A DNA stretch of 64,000 nt from Paulownia fortunei (Eukaryota; Streptophyta; Magnoliopsida; Lamiales; Paulowniaceae), in the NCBI GenBank assembly GCA_019321725.1, contig CM033121.1:124001-188000 (forward strand), in the 5' to 3' direction. Positions 46,694 through 59,379 of the stretch are shown piece after piece (positions within the stretch are counted from its first letter, which is position 1; each line of letters starts with the position of its first letter). The position numbers and the translations under genes are program-made. The notes beneath the pieces are model-generated. The model had not been told where the DNA came from. It saw only the letters and a list, made by a program, of their open reading frames with translations, and ran no database searches.

Positions 46694-48982
46694 ATGGCAT
46701 GGAACACAACAGATATTAGCTGGAGTAAATTAATTTTCTTTGAAGGATCGAAATTTGAAGAGTGTGGATTAGAGGAGTTGCTGTATTCGACTGCGGAGGT
46801 TCTAGGCAAGGGAACTTTTGGAACCACTTACAAGGCGGAGTTGCCAGGCAAAAATACTGTGGTTGTCAAGAGATTGAAAGGTGGTTGTTTATCTGAAATT
46901 GAATTCAGTGAAAAGGTTAAAGAATTGGGAAGAATGTCTCATGAAAATTTGCTTCCTCTTAGGGCATATTGCTGTCATCAGAATGAGAGACTCCTTCTAT
47001 ATGATTACAAGCACATAGCAAGCTTAGCTTCTGCTTTACATGGTAAGACATCTAGTACTCTTTTACCTTTTTCGTTTCTGAATAAATTTTTTGATAGATA
47101 TGGAGACTTCCATCTAGGAAGGATGCAGTCGCCGTTTTAGTCTTAATTCATGTGGATTTTTCTGGCCTTGTTATCATCTTCTATACCTGTTTCTAGTTCA
47201 ATTTTGTCCTATAAAGCTCTGTTCCTCATCACATCGCATTCACAGATAAGAGATTTTTCGATGACAAGAAGAACAAACTCATATTGTTTGATCCTGAAAT
47301 CTAATTTGAGTTGTAATAGGACTAACCTCTTTACAAAGATGAATATTTGGCTGATAACACTACTGTAATCTTTTTTTGTTTCATTCTATTTTTGGGCCCT
47401 CAGAATTTAAATATGCGGGTTTTGAATGATTTTATTCAAGAATTATTATATTTGGCTGGCATGACTCATTGAATTGATGAAAGCTGATGACGTTTGATTT
47501 TGAGCAGTAAAACAGAGGGATTCATTCCCAATGCATTATTAATCTGTTATTGTCAGCTCTAGAATTCCTTCTTTATAATAGAAGTAAGGTTTGCCTTGTT
47601 TCTAATTCCAAGTACTCCCAGCTTTGTCAAAATTGTTAGTTTTTCGAACTTGAAACAATTCTGTTCAATACATTTCGTTACATATTATGAACAAAAAATG
47701 CTTTTATTTGAACTTTACAATCAAGGTCTAACAAGTATTTCAATTGTGAAGGTGTAGCTGTTCTTGAGCTATGATTAGCTAATGCTTGAGATGAGAGCTA
47801 TATTAGTCCACAACCACAATAAAGTTTGGAAACCAAATGGAGAGGAATATTCCTCATGTATAGAAATCAATATTAAGAAAGAGAGCAGAAGTGATTAAGT
47901 TTTATATAGGCTTAGCTCTTCTAAGATAAGAACTAATTTGTTGGACTTCTTCTCGTTTTCAATAAGCTATGGCAATTTGCTCAAGCTTGGGGATTATGGT
48001 CCGGTAAGGACATCCAGAAATGTGTCCAACAATGTACTGAACTAAGGTATGAAATAGGCGACTGAAAATTGAATCAAGAACCTGTGTTCTTTAAGAACCC
48101 TCTTGTGTTTATGTTGCTGATGCTCACAAAACTTAAACCTTCTGCGAGAGAGAAATCTAATAAAGAAGAATTGCGAGATCAAATTGATTTGACTTACTAA
48201 CAGAAGAAGTTTTCTTTGAACTATGTCAAGCAGACTAAAGAATATCAATTAATAAGGCAAAACAAAGTTACATGTCAATTTTCAGAAAATGGTGATCTTG
48301 ATTAGTGAGTATACTGTAGAAGTGTTTACAGCTGCACCCCTTATTGCATGGTTAACATAAAGGCACAATACTGTTAATTCCCTAACTTCTGATGCATTGC
48401 TATATGGCACAAGGAGGTGCAAACAAGACTCCCCTCAGTTGGGAAGTAAGGAGCAGGATTGCTTATGGGATTGCTCGTGGGATTACCTACCTCCACTCTC
48501 AAGGCTCAAATGTTTGTCATGGAAACATTAGGTCATCCAACGTTTTCGTCTCCAACTATGATGATGTCCAGCTTTCGGAATACTGCATGGCACAACTTGT
48601 ATCACTGGACTCTAAACTGGCACTTGTAGATGGATATTGTCCACCTGAGGTGACAAATATGAATGAGGTTTCTCAGAAATCTGATGTTTACAGCTTTGGT
48701 GTCCTTCTCTTGGAACTACTAACTGGTAAAGCACCATTGAATGTGCTTGTCAAGGACAAGGGGACTGACTTGCCTAAATGGGTGCGCACAATGTTTCAAG
48801 AAAAGCCGATAATTGAAGTGTTTGATAATGCATTACAGAAGTACCAAGACAGCAGGGTAGGAGAGCAAATGGTTGAGTTGTTGCAACTTGCAGTATGTTG
48901 TACATTTCAGTATCATAATAAAAGGCCTTCAATTGGTGCAGTGACCAACCGGATAAGGGAAACATGTAATTTCAAACCATGA
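46694..48982 (+). CDS. Kinase-only RLK fragment, pseudokinase, related to the upstream RLK
   Basis: Two exons, 46694-47042 and 48414-48982, GT-AG, phase 1. The intron sits at the same place (in the LHG codon) as in the gene at 40267. The product is 305 residues. It has the glycine loop GKGTFGTTYKA (about 38-48) and the ATP Lys K59 (VVVKRL), but HRD is HGN (152-154) and DFG is replaced by S-E-Y-C-M (171-175), so phosphotransfer is not expected. The C-terminal lobe is complete (SQKSDVYSFGVLLLELLTGKAP, then RPSIGAVTNRIRETC). No signal peptide, LRRs or membrane helix is present. It could encode a cytoplasmic pseudokinase or be a 5'-truncated duplicate. The ATG at 46694 is the first in frame that precedes the conserved KLIFFEG, so the true start is uncertain. 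Confidence 0.75.
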
Positions 48983-50077
48983 TAAAATTTATAATTGAGT
49001 TACGGACAAAATTGAATTGACGAGTGAGATTCATTTGAATTTGACAGAGTTCTCTGATATGAGTTAAAGTTACAAAAATTTTGAAAACAAAACCAAATTA
49101 TTTGAGTGTTAAGGATGATGTGTTAAGATGCAAATTCTTGATACTCGTATTTATTTCTTCCCTCCTCTTCTTTGCCTGAAAAGCAATTCATAGTACTTAT
49201 TGTTTAAACTTATGGTACTGCACCATGTACTCAATATATAACTTATATAGGATGGTAATGGTATACAATAAATACATCACAATACTCAATCAGGGATAAA
49301 CATAGTTGTAAGTTGTGTTGGTGAAAAATATGGTTTAGGATGCCATTTTAATATATCTTAAATTCTTAAGAAACTTAACTTTTCCTTTTTTAACCTTCAA
49401 TCTAGCTTCTGGTTCTAACACCAAATTGATGTTAAATGCATTTGTAAAAAATGTTTTCCTGTTGTGTTATTATTAGGCGGGGCGACAATAAAACGTCAAT
49501 TTTCCATATATTCTGCAAATAAATCTCTGATAGTATTGCAGATGGCACTGAAATTCTAATTCAACTTTTCACATCAATGTAAAGCATTTATAGTTTGGCT
49601 CGGCTCCACTTCGCCTCAGCAACTTCAGGAATCGATACTTTACTACTTCAGACAACGCGATTTCTGTTTCTGTACATTCTGAGGTCAATTTTTGACTTAA
49701 ATTTGCCATATACTTAACTCCAACACCTCTTTTAAGGGACTAAAAAGCACTAGTTTAAATTTAATGGACTAAATTTACAAGTTCGGTAAAATGTGGCCTC
49801 AAATTTGCACACTTTCTTATCTTAAGGTGAAGTTTGAATCTTGTATTTTAGAAAAATAAAAAATTAAAGAAATAAAAGATTTCTATTTTTATTTTTTTAA
49901 TATTTTTCTTAATAAAATTCAAAATATAAACATACTTGTAGTACAAACTAACCAAATTTTATGATAACACCACTTCAATATTAATTTTACTGGTTTGTTT
50001 TATCTTTTGCCAAAAGAATGTACTTTTAACTTTTTACAAAATAAACAATTATGTAATTTAGGTTACCATGCATTTCC

Positions 50078-50083
50078 CACGTG
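50078..50083. promoter_or_regulatory. Distal G-box (CACGTG) upstream of the JAZ gene
   Basis: CACGTG in the context tcccacgtgcaa, about 2.6 kb from the JAZ ATG. It may be beyond the functional promoter. Confidence 0.25.
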
Positions 50084-51202
50084 CAAACACTACTACTAGT
50101 CTACTAGTCCACATGCCCCTTGTGAGTTGTGACTTCACTTGGTCACTTTATATTCTCATCCACAATTCCAAATCAAATTTCTCATGACAAATTAATAATA
50201 TCGAGTAAATTCCATTTTATCCCTGTTTCAATAAACGACCAAATAACTCCCGCTCAAATAAAAAAAAAAAAAAGGACTAATAGCTCCTTGTGTTTTAATT
50301 AAATAGAGAATAACATCCAACCTTAAATTTTACCATTTAATTGTTCATAATCCTTTAAAGTGTTAGCTATCAAATAAATAATGTTGCGTGTTATATTGAA
50401 AATTCAAGATAAGTAGGCCATTTTATAGTTTATTCTGTTTATTATACCACCTTAATCTCTTTACGTTATTTGTATTAGCAATTTAGGGATACAAAAAGAT
50501 TTATGAAAGTCTGATGATCAATGTAATGAGAGACAGAAAAACAAGTGAAAGCAAGCTGAAAGGACTCGACGGTACATAATTGTGGAAATATATATTTAGA
50601 GGAAGGTCGTGCACGAGTTTAGTGTGTTGATTAGTCAATGTGCCTAGTTAATCGTCTATATATGAAGCATAATAAAAGTAAAAGAAACCTTAAAGCTTGA
50701 TTAATTATAGCCGGCCTAAGAGTTTGACTCAAGTTTAATCACTTAAGTGACTCATGACTACTTCATGAACCCTTAAAATGAGTAATTGTTCAACATAAAA
50801 TCTTGTATGGGTAGTTTTTTTTTTTTTTTTTGTGTGTGTTTCTTTTAATTGTCACGAATTAACAATTAACAAAACAATTGTCTTATTTGTTTGTTTTTTA
50901 TTATAATGTGAAATCAAATATTTGTTCTACAGGGAAGGGAAGGGAAGGGAATAAGTGGGTTTTGGAACATATTTTGTTCAAGCTTTTAAATAACAATTAA
51001 TCATTAGTAGTAGCTTAATATTTTATATATATGTTATTGTTTTTTAATTTATTAAGTTGAGTTTCAATGAAATTTTAAAAATTATTTATCAGTAAATAAG
51101 TGTTTGAATTTAATTTATTATGTTATAGAACTAAACAAAATGGGACCTTTTTTTTAGTCGAACCTCCAACATTTTAGTTCATTTTGTCAGACTAAGTAGG
51201 CT

Positions 51203-51313
51203 CACGTGGCAAATTGTTTCATTCAATAGTTGGTGTGGCTGAGTCCACTTTAGCCTTGTCCTCCGCCGTTTAGTTAGTAGTATACAGTTTTTAAGCCGGT
51301 TTTAGGCCACGTG
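51203..51313. promoter_or_regulatory. Pair of G-boxes (CACGTG) upstream of the JAZ gene
   Basis: Two CACGTG palindromes at 51203-51208 and 51308-51313, about 1.2 kb upstream of the probable transcript start. MYC2-type bHLH factors bind G-boxes in JAZ promoters in known plants. Use here is inferred. Confidence 0.4.
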
Positions 51314-52394
51314 ACGCCTACTCCCCATTAACTCATGTAAACCTGTCAGTATGCGGTTGGATAGCAGTATATATAATCGTGTAAGGTCTAATTGAATTAT
51401 GGAGTCAAAGTTAAATATATTATTATTTAAATTTATTTAAATTTTTATTTAATTTATAAAAATTGTATTAGTATTTGATTTGATGTTAATTTAATTAATT
51501 TGAATATTTGAAATTGAAAAGTTTTATTTTTTTATACATATTTTATTATATTTTTAACTTTTGAATTTTAAATTTTTATCGAAGGAAAAAATATTTTTTA
51601 TTTTGACTATTATGAATGAATTTAAATTAACTTTCACTCATTAATTTTAAATTAAATGTTGAATAATTTAATTTATTTTTTAAATTTATAATATTATGTG
51701 CCACGGATATAAATTTTAGGTTAATGGGTGCAAATGCAATAAACCATAGTGCAGGGTGGTGCGTTACTGGCTCCATTTGTTTACCGCTGTTCTAACTCTG
51801 TACGGACTAGAAATTTCCAATTCAAACTGGATAGAGAAACAAAATAATTGTTGGAGAGGCGTGTAGTTAATACCCCTGTCAAACACAAATATGCTGGTCC
51901 AAACTCCAAACCAAAATAAACTATAAACAGTCTAACTTGTCCCATTTCAGCTCACTCAGGTGGTTAATGCAGTGGTCCTGTTAGTATAGGCTAATTTTGT
52001 TATTTCGGCAACCAAAAAACATTTAATGCCTCAAAGCTTTTGCATGAGGGGGAACAATAGGGTTAATGGTTGAATAATGAAATAAATTATTCGAAATTTA
52101 ACTATATAGGGTGATTGTATAATTTTTTAAATTATTAAAAAAAATTGAATACTTTTCTGTTTCAAACTCAATAACTGAAAAAACAACTACTAGAGAAAAA
52201 TACTCCACTCAATACACATTTATTTCAAACTTAATAAAAAAATTCAGATCAACTAGACTTGATTTGTTCTAGGTACTGGTATCATTTTCTTTTTTCACAA
52301 AATTCATTACTTCTCATGTAAAAAGAAAGACAGAAATTAAAAGAAAAAAAGAATAAAGAAAACACAGACACACATCACACCCGCTACAAATAAA

Positions 52395-52396
<2 letters not shown>

Positions 52397-52434
<38 letters not shown>
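52397..52434. repeat. (CT)n microsatellite in the probable JAZ 5' UTR
   Basis: About nineteen CT units, 224 bp before the ATG at 52658. CT-rich leaders are common in plant 5' UTRs. Confidence 0.9.
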
Positions 52435-52439
<5 letters not shown>

Positions 52440-52657
52440 TCATTGCTGCACCTGGAAGCATTTCAGCTGAAAATATTTGCTCTCTCGTTTAAGCTTGTTA
52501 AAGGGTTTTTTCTGTATGTGCCTTGGAATTATGCTTTTGACAGAAAGCATAGAGCTATAGTTCTGTCTTTGATCCTTTTGAATAGTAAAAATTGTGGAAA
52601 TTCCTTGTACGGTTCAGAGCTTTTATTATTTTTTTAATTTCTGAAATTTTCTGAGAT

Positions 52658-55600
52658 ATGGAAAGGGATTTCATGGGGTTGAATTCAAAGGATTCTGTTG
52701 TTGTAGTTAAAGAAGAAGTTGTTGAGGGAGTCTGCAAAGACTCTGGTGATTTCTCTTTCTTTGCAGTGATTTCATGGTTTCTACTGATGAAGTCTCGGTC
52801 TTTATGTTTAAATTTGGATGTAGAAATTATTTAGGATTCAAATTTCTGTTTTTTCACTTTCTTGGGGTGTTTTTTTCTTTTTCTTTTCTAGCTTCTTTCT
52901 CCAGTTTTTTGCCATATAGTTATGCAAATTCTGTTTGTTTCATTGTATTTGATGTTTGCTACTGACGAAAGTCTCCGACTTTATGTTTGAATTTGGATTT
53001 GGAAATCAAATTCAATTTTCAAACTTTTTCACTTTCACTTGGGTTGTTATTCCTTTTCTAGCTTCTTTCTAAATCTTATCAATTTTGTGTTTTAAGTGAA
53101 GTTGGACTGGAAGTTTATGGGTTAGAGTAAAGGGGTTTATGAAATTGCATGAATTTTCAATTAATCGAAGCTTTTTGTCAATTAAGTGATGCTGTAGCCT
53201 TTGTGGAGTTAAGTTTAGCATATTTCAGGTGATTCATGTCTTCTCTTGTAGAAATAACTTGACCTGTTAAACTTTTGCCTTTGGTGAAGGTCGTCAATGC
53301 TTTCTAATTGGCTTGAAATCTTGACCACTTGATGAAACTTCAATTTCTCTAGGTGATGGATGAATATCCCTTGTTATCTCATTCATATAAAAACCAAGGG
53401 ACAGGTGTAAATTATAAATCCTGCCCTATATAAGTCAGTATCTGTTTGTTTTCTTGTTTAAAAGTAGAACAATTCGAATCCTTACATGTAAAAGCAGCAA
53501 GTATATGGAATTGTTTCTGAAATTTGGTATGCAGTTCGCTGCATCAATCAGATTTGTCTTGTTCCCGATATCCAAGACAATAAAAAGTAAATAGATATAA
53601 CTTAATGATTTCCTTTGCAACTCTGACTTGAACAGATTTAGTTTACATTTATTTTCTGATTAAGCCTCTTAAAGTGTCATGGTACATTAGAGATTTGCAT
53701 TAATCTTTCTTCTATTTGAAGCATATTTAGCTGTATAGTGCTTTCTGTGCCTCTGATTGCGTGTTTCTGATCAACACCTTTGGATCTAAAGGATTCGCAA
53801 GGAGCTCAGGAGCTCCATGGCCATTGTCAAAGAAGGTGTCTACCCTCCCTCATTTTATGTCTTTGAAGTCTGAACAAGACGAGAAACCATCAAAAGTAAA
53901 GTCTGAACTTCTCGCATCTCAAAAAAAAAATATATATATATATATACATAGTGAAATCTAGTTCAGACATATTTGAAACCACCATTAAATGGAAATCTTG
54001 CGATATTCAGGTTTCATTGTCCCATCCATGAGTAACACTATATTGCATATATTTTGAGCTATTTGGTTTCGGGGCTTGCACTTGCTTTGCAATAAGAGAA
54101 TCTATTCCCTCTTTTATCTTGTTGAATGAATGTGACCACGACTAGAATTGTTTGAGCAAGGTCCTAATAAACTGAAGATTTCTAATTTTCTATGCATTAT
54201 CTCTGTTCGTGTATTTGTTTATGGATTTGGATGCCAAAAAAATTATGAAAAAGTTATATCCCAATTTACTGAACTAATTTCTCTTTGATTATCTTTGTGA
54301 AGTCCCTCAATGGTTGTCAGTATCTTAAAAAGTACACAAACTATGTATGGCAACACCAGCATTTATTTACACTAAGAGCTTATTCATGCAACAGAACGGG
54401 CATTCAGCACATCTAGCCCGTGATGTTAAGATGCATCCATGTTTTATGGTGTATCCTATTCTCAAGAATCATTTTGTGGGTGCTTGCCAGAACTTTGGAG
54501 GTGCCATCATGAAGCAACAATTTCTTGGTGGGAATCCTCTCACAGCTCCTCGTTCAATTCTGCCTTCAACTGCCTCGGTCGCTGGGACGACTGAACAATG
54601 GTGAGCACCAGTCTTAACTGACTTTACAGGTGTATTACTACAATTGTATGATGGTTGCAATCACATAATAGTCGCAACTGTAACTGTAGTAAAAAAACTA
54701 TGACTATGATTAAAGCCTTCACGATATGTTATTTGTAGCACACCTATTTACTGACGCTCTTTTATCTAAGAGATGAAGATAAGTGATATAGTTCGGACTA
54801 ATTTTAAAACCCTTTTTTGGCAATTTTGTACTCTTTGTAGGATCAATTCTAAGGCTTCTGGCTTTCCTGCCCAGTTGACCATCTTTTATGCTGGAACTGT
54901 AAATGTCTTTGATGGCATCTCCCCTGAGAAGGCGCGCTCTTTTTCTCTCTGTTTCCTACACAATTTTATTTTAAATTTTTTCCTATTTTTCTAAATTTTA
55001 ATATTTTCTTCCTTCCCTGAGATATTTTGCAGGCTCAGGCAATCATGTTTTTGGCTGGAAATGGATGTGTCGCATCTAACATGGCTCAACCAAAACTTCA
55101 TGTGCAAGCACCTGCCTCCAAACTTCCAGCTGCTGATGGGGCTTTGGTGAACCAATCCATGAATATGCCACCATGCTCTGGACTCCCAAGCCCTATGTCT
55201 GTGTCTTCTCACCCAATGGATCAGTCTGGTGTGGCAGCTGCTAACAATGATGACGTCAAGGTATCTAAGACCATTGGCATGTCTACCACTATTGTTAACA
55301 AAGTGGAGCCTCAAAGAATGGTATCATCATTAGGATCTGTTGCTGCAACTGCTATGATATCATCAGGTAACCTATGCAAATGCCGGAAACAGACATTTTG
55401 TTTATGGTGTTACAATATTGTGCTTTCCACTTCCGTTAAGGAAACCTGAATTATTTATTGTTCTTGGTGGTTTAATTTTCCAAGTGATCTCTTTCCTTTG
55501 CTTAAGTGGTTCTATATTTTCAAATCGGTTCTTATGTTGCCCTTGTTAACAGATACTTCTGCTATTGATGATATAGTAAACTGGTGACATTTTTAGATGT

Positions 55601-56426
55601 TAATTTTCTTTCTTGCTTAGTCATGTACCAATCACATCTTATTTTGTCAATATATGGAAAATTCTATTTGTATATTTGAGGGGTCAGAATAGATTTGATC
55701 TGTCCAACTTTAAGCACAGATTAAATTTTACTGCTTTTGGGGTAATGTTCTTTCTTGTGCTTGGGAGTGTCAAAAAAATTCTTAAGTCCTATTATTTTGG
55801 GATGAGTATCTAAATTACCAGCAGCATGACTGCTGCTCAAGTGCCCATTACTTAAACTAAGGTAAGATTTTTCCGCAGCTGTTCCACAGGCACGCAAAGC
55901 ATCCCTGGCTCGCTTTCTGGAGAAGCGTAAGGAGAGGTACTTTTATAGCATACGATTGTTTCTTTTACTTTTCCAAGAGAATAAGTAATTGGTGTCTTTG
56001 AATCTTTTAAATTTATTATTTCGACTGTTGAGTGCTGGGAGATTTATTACTTTCAATCCTTTATTTTTCCTTTTTCTTTTTATTTTGGTGACAGACTGTA
56101 GTTAAGTCGATGGTTGATCAGCATTTTGGTAGTCAAAATGTGGAAATGCAAATTACTGTTCTGAATCATTTGAGAAACTTTTAACATGTTGCACACCAGT
56201 TTTAAGATGCATAATTTTTTTTTTTCTAATTGTTTTACCCACCGAAACAATAACTTCTTCGGTTCATTTATATTTTTTCAGGGCGATGAGTGCAGCACCA
56301 TACAACCTCGACAAGAAGGTGGCTGATTGTGCCACTCCGGAGTCTAATGGTTTTGGCTTCTCTGCTACTTCTGGCGTTGGCTCTAGTTCCTTGTCTACCA
56401 GCAAGGAGATTAGTGGTGATATCTGA
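52658..56426 (+). CDS. Jasmonate ZIM-domain repressor, JAZ3/TIFY6 type
   Basis: Exons: 52658-52745; from 53792 (end unclear); about 54395-54600; 54841-54931; 55033-55366; 55879-55936; 56282-56426. The N-terminus MERDFMGLNSKDSVVVVKEE and the second-exon block FARSSGAPWPLSKKV are typical of the TIFY6/JAZ3-JAZ9 branch. The TIFY/ZIM motif is in exon 4 (PAQLTIFYAGTVNVFDGIS) and the Jas motif spans exons 6-7 (SLARFLEKRKER...PYNLDKK), with the conserved Jas intron between. JAZ proteins bind MYC factors and recruit NINJA/TOPLESS; jasmonoyl-Ile makes COI1 bind the Jas motif and triggers degradation. Odd points: exon 4 is followed by GC, not GT, where the SPEK|AQAIM junction must be; and the end of exon 2 and start of exon 3 are hard to place because an A/TA tract follows LLASQ. 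A GT at 53896 (phase 0) to the AG at 54394 would keep the frame. Confidence 0.88.
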
Positions 56427-58062
56427 GATCTTTAATAGCGTACTTATGTAGCAAGTAAATCTGTAAGCATTTAAGAATTTTTGTAACCTGTAACTTAACT
56501 AATAGCCTGCATTCTGGAATTGTTGATCTATAAGTCTATAAATTTGAACAAGCTTTCAGTATATCCATAGATATGGAGTTCTGTGTTCTCTTTCTTTCCC
56601 TTTCAATTTCTGATCAATGCTCCTGTGAATTTTTTTTGTGGGATTATGATTCTTTATCTAGTCTATTTTTTAGGTAGTGCGCACCAAATTCAAAATACCA
56701 AGCAAATATCGAGCTTTCTTGCTCTATGGTTCTTGCTGGATGCTCCAAATATCTTCCTGGAATTCTTGAAAAACAAGGGTTTAGGGTTAGGGGGTTTGAG
56801 AGGTCTTGCTCCAGACTCCAGTGAAAAATCTTGATATTTAAGTCAGAATCACTGCAAAGCAAAAAATATCAAGAAAAGAAAGGTATCTGATCTTCAGAAT
56901 GTGTAATACCGAATCAGTTGGATATAATAATATGAAATGAAAGATATTTAGAAAATTCCGAATGAAAAGTTGAAGTAAGTGAAGGAAAGAAAAAGTGTTT
57001 TTTTCTTGCCCACAGATTGAAAAAATAGTCAGTATCAGCGGCTGTAATTCAATAGTGTATGAAGATTGTAGAATGGAAATTATATACCATATTCTAATCC
57101 AAACCAGACACGGTAGGAACTCTTAGAAAAAGGATTTTTGCATTTTTCTCCCATGAGGCTTCCACAAGTTTGAAAGTTTGACAACACCCCCTTTGTCTAG
57201 TTGGGCATAAACAACCACAATAATGTGTTCAGTGGTGGCGGCGACATAGTAACTAAAATGGCAGACTATGGAGGGATGACAGACTTTGAGAAGAGGGAGT
57301 TCAAATAGTTGCAATTTCGCAACACTCATGGGGTCCGATTGGTGGATGGCAAACTAGACATAGGATCATGAATGCAAAAATCTCAAAATTGTGGGGGCTT
57401 GTTGCCAATTTGCAAACTTCAGAAAAGTTGATACAAATAAGATCTTAGAAAATGTGTAGATTTCCCCTCCTAAATATGATTATTAATTAAACATTTGGGA
57501 GAGAATAAGAGTCAATCAATCTCCATCACAAATGGGGCCATGAAACAGACAAATTAAAAACGCAGATGAGAGTACAACGTGTTTAAGAGGCTTTTTTGTC
57601 CAAGAATCTATCCAAGAATACATAAATGAAAGTGAGACATGATTTGAAATAATGACCTCCACCAGCAGCAGCAGAAAGGACAGCCACTCAGGACTCATCA
57701 ATTATTACATCCTTAGGCACATGAAAAATATGGATGGATGGATGGGCAACTCATTGTCATCTCAACATTGGGACCAAGTATCTCATGCAATTCTAAGTAA
57801 TATAATTTTCTACAATAATCCAAATGTTTTAGTATACAATGACTCATGGGTAGACGTACAGTCTTACTAATTTGTCTATTCGCTTTTTAATAGTAATTCT
57901 CACAAAACTCAAAAACCATGTAACTATATAGTTCACTAGCGTGATCATAATTGACCAACCAAGAATAAGGTAATTTACATTTTCAAGGGATATTGGTACA
58001 AATAAAAAAGATACACAATGCTAATTACGTACACAAGAATTACCAGGCATAGTTTCATCAAG

Positions 58063-58093
<31 letters not shown>

Positions 58094-59340
58094 TATTTGG
58101 ATTGACTCTTAAGATATCTGGTGCAGATTTTGGATAGGTATCCTTAGGCCAGTTTTTGAGGGGTTAAGGCTCATATATAATAATACCGGGACTAGTATGG
58201 CTCTCCCACGTACTGCACCTCATTCCCGTTTACGATAATAACCCAATTGATGTGCCCAGTTAGGATGAAAAATTTGAATCATGATTGTAGCAGAAATGGA
58301 TTGCACTCCTACTCTGAGAGATAGGTGTTATATTTTCTTGTAAATACATCTTCCAATGAAAGTTAAGGTATTACATCAAATATTGAATCAAATTAATCAA
58401 TTCAATTCAATAATTATTGAATTTTTTTTATATTTCAATTTGATATTTGAATTTTTTTAAGAAATAAGAAATATCTTAAATATTAAAATTATAATTATAT
58501 TTTCCAGTTTTTATTTTTTATTTTTGACAAATGAGAAAAATAAAAACAATATAAGAATAAATAATAGATATAAAATATGTATATAAAAATAAAATATAAA
58601 TATATATAAAAATAATAATTCGATATTTTGTACAGTTCAGTAAACAAAATCGTACAAAATATCTAAATATCATAAAAATTAAAATTAAATACCAAACTAA
58701 ATTTTTCATTTCGAATTCGATACATTGCGAATTTTCGATTTTAATGGGAATAAGATCAATATACCAAACAATGAACACCCCTAATATTAACTCATCCATC
58801 TAATCTATATCTTATAGTAGCATATGCATTCCTTTTCGAAGAAGATTGATGGCCAAAAATTGTGTGTGACATTGTATAACCATTTTTGTCGATATTATTT
58901 TACTCATTTTTTCAAATATTGAATAATGAACATCTACCCTTTTCTACGTGCGAGTGAGATTGAAGGAAAAGGAATCTGAAGGAGTAAAGAAAGTCAATAA
59001 ATCAAATGGGACCAGATTGAGGAGTGGGCAAACTGTCTTAGTCATCCAACCAATGAAGAAATGAAGAAAAATTTACATATGTTACCCTTAATTATTATAA
59101 ACTAATTGGTTGAGCAAAGTAGTGTTGCCTCCCACTTGAGTTTGACCAAGACAACCCACCCACCTTCTTATTGGGCCTTCAATTTCGTCGGTTAGGATTC
59201 TTCAATCCAATAAAAAAAAAAGAATATTAATATATTCGGAAATGCGTATATTTATGGCTATAATTCGAAAATAAATAAAAGTTTGGAGGACTTCATTATC
59301 AATGGATTCACTTTAAGGAATAGCTTATAGAATAGGAGGA
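56427..59340. other. Intergenic region between the convergent JAZ and MED23 genes
   Basis: JAZ 3' UTR, then AT-rich DNA. Around 58375-58795 an AT-rich block ends caatgaacacccctaat; its complement TAGGGGTGTTCATTG is a hAT-type terminus, so this may be another non-autonomous element. No gene is supported; the frames at 56583-57870 and 58518-58799 show no domains. Confidence 0.45.
58065..58093. repeat. (CA)n microsatellite
   Basis: About fourteen CA units in intergenic DNA. Confidence 0.9.
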
Positions 59341-59379
59341 GAGGGAGAGGGAGAGGGAGAGGGAGAGAGAGAGAGAGAG
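59341..59379. repeat. (GGGAGA)n/(GA)n microsatellite
   Basis: A compound repeat: GAGGGA-type units change into simple GA, about 570 bp beyond the MED23 stop codon. Confidence 0.9.

Larger units (their letters stand above)
48983..52396. other. Intergenic region, includes the JAZ promoter
   Basis: AT-rich, no gene supported. Includes a poly-A tract near 50261-50274, a poly-T tract near 50814-50831, (AGGGA)4 at 50931-50951 and three CACGTG motifs at 50078, 51203 and 51308 upstream of the JAZ gene. Confidence 0.5.

Noticed and set aside
54469..55314. Minus-strand ORFs of 63 and 107 aa
   Set aside because: Antisense to JAZ exons with clear TIFY-family homology on the plus strand.
58518..58799. 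93-aa minus-strand hydrophobic ORF
   Set aside because: Ile/Tyr-rich translation of AT-rich DNA within a possible non-autonomous element.
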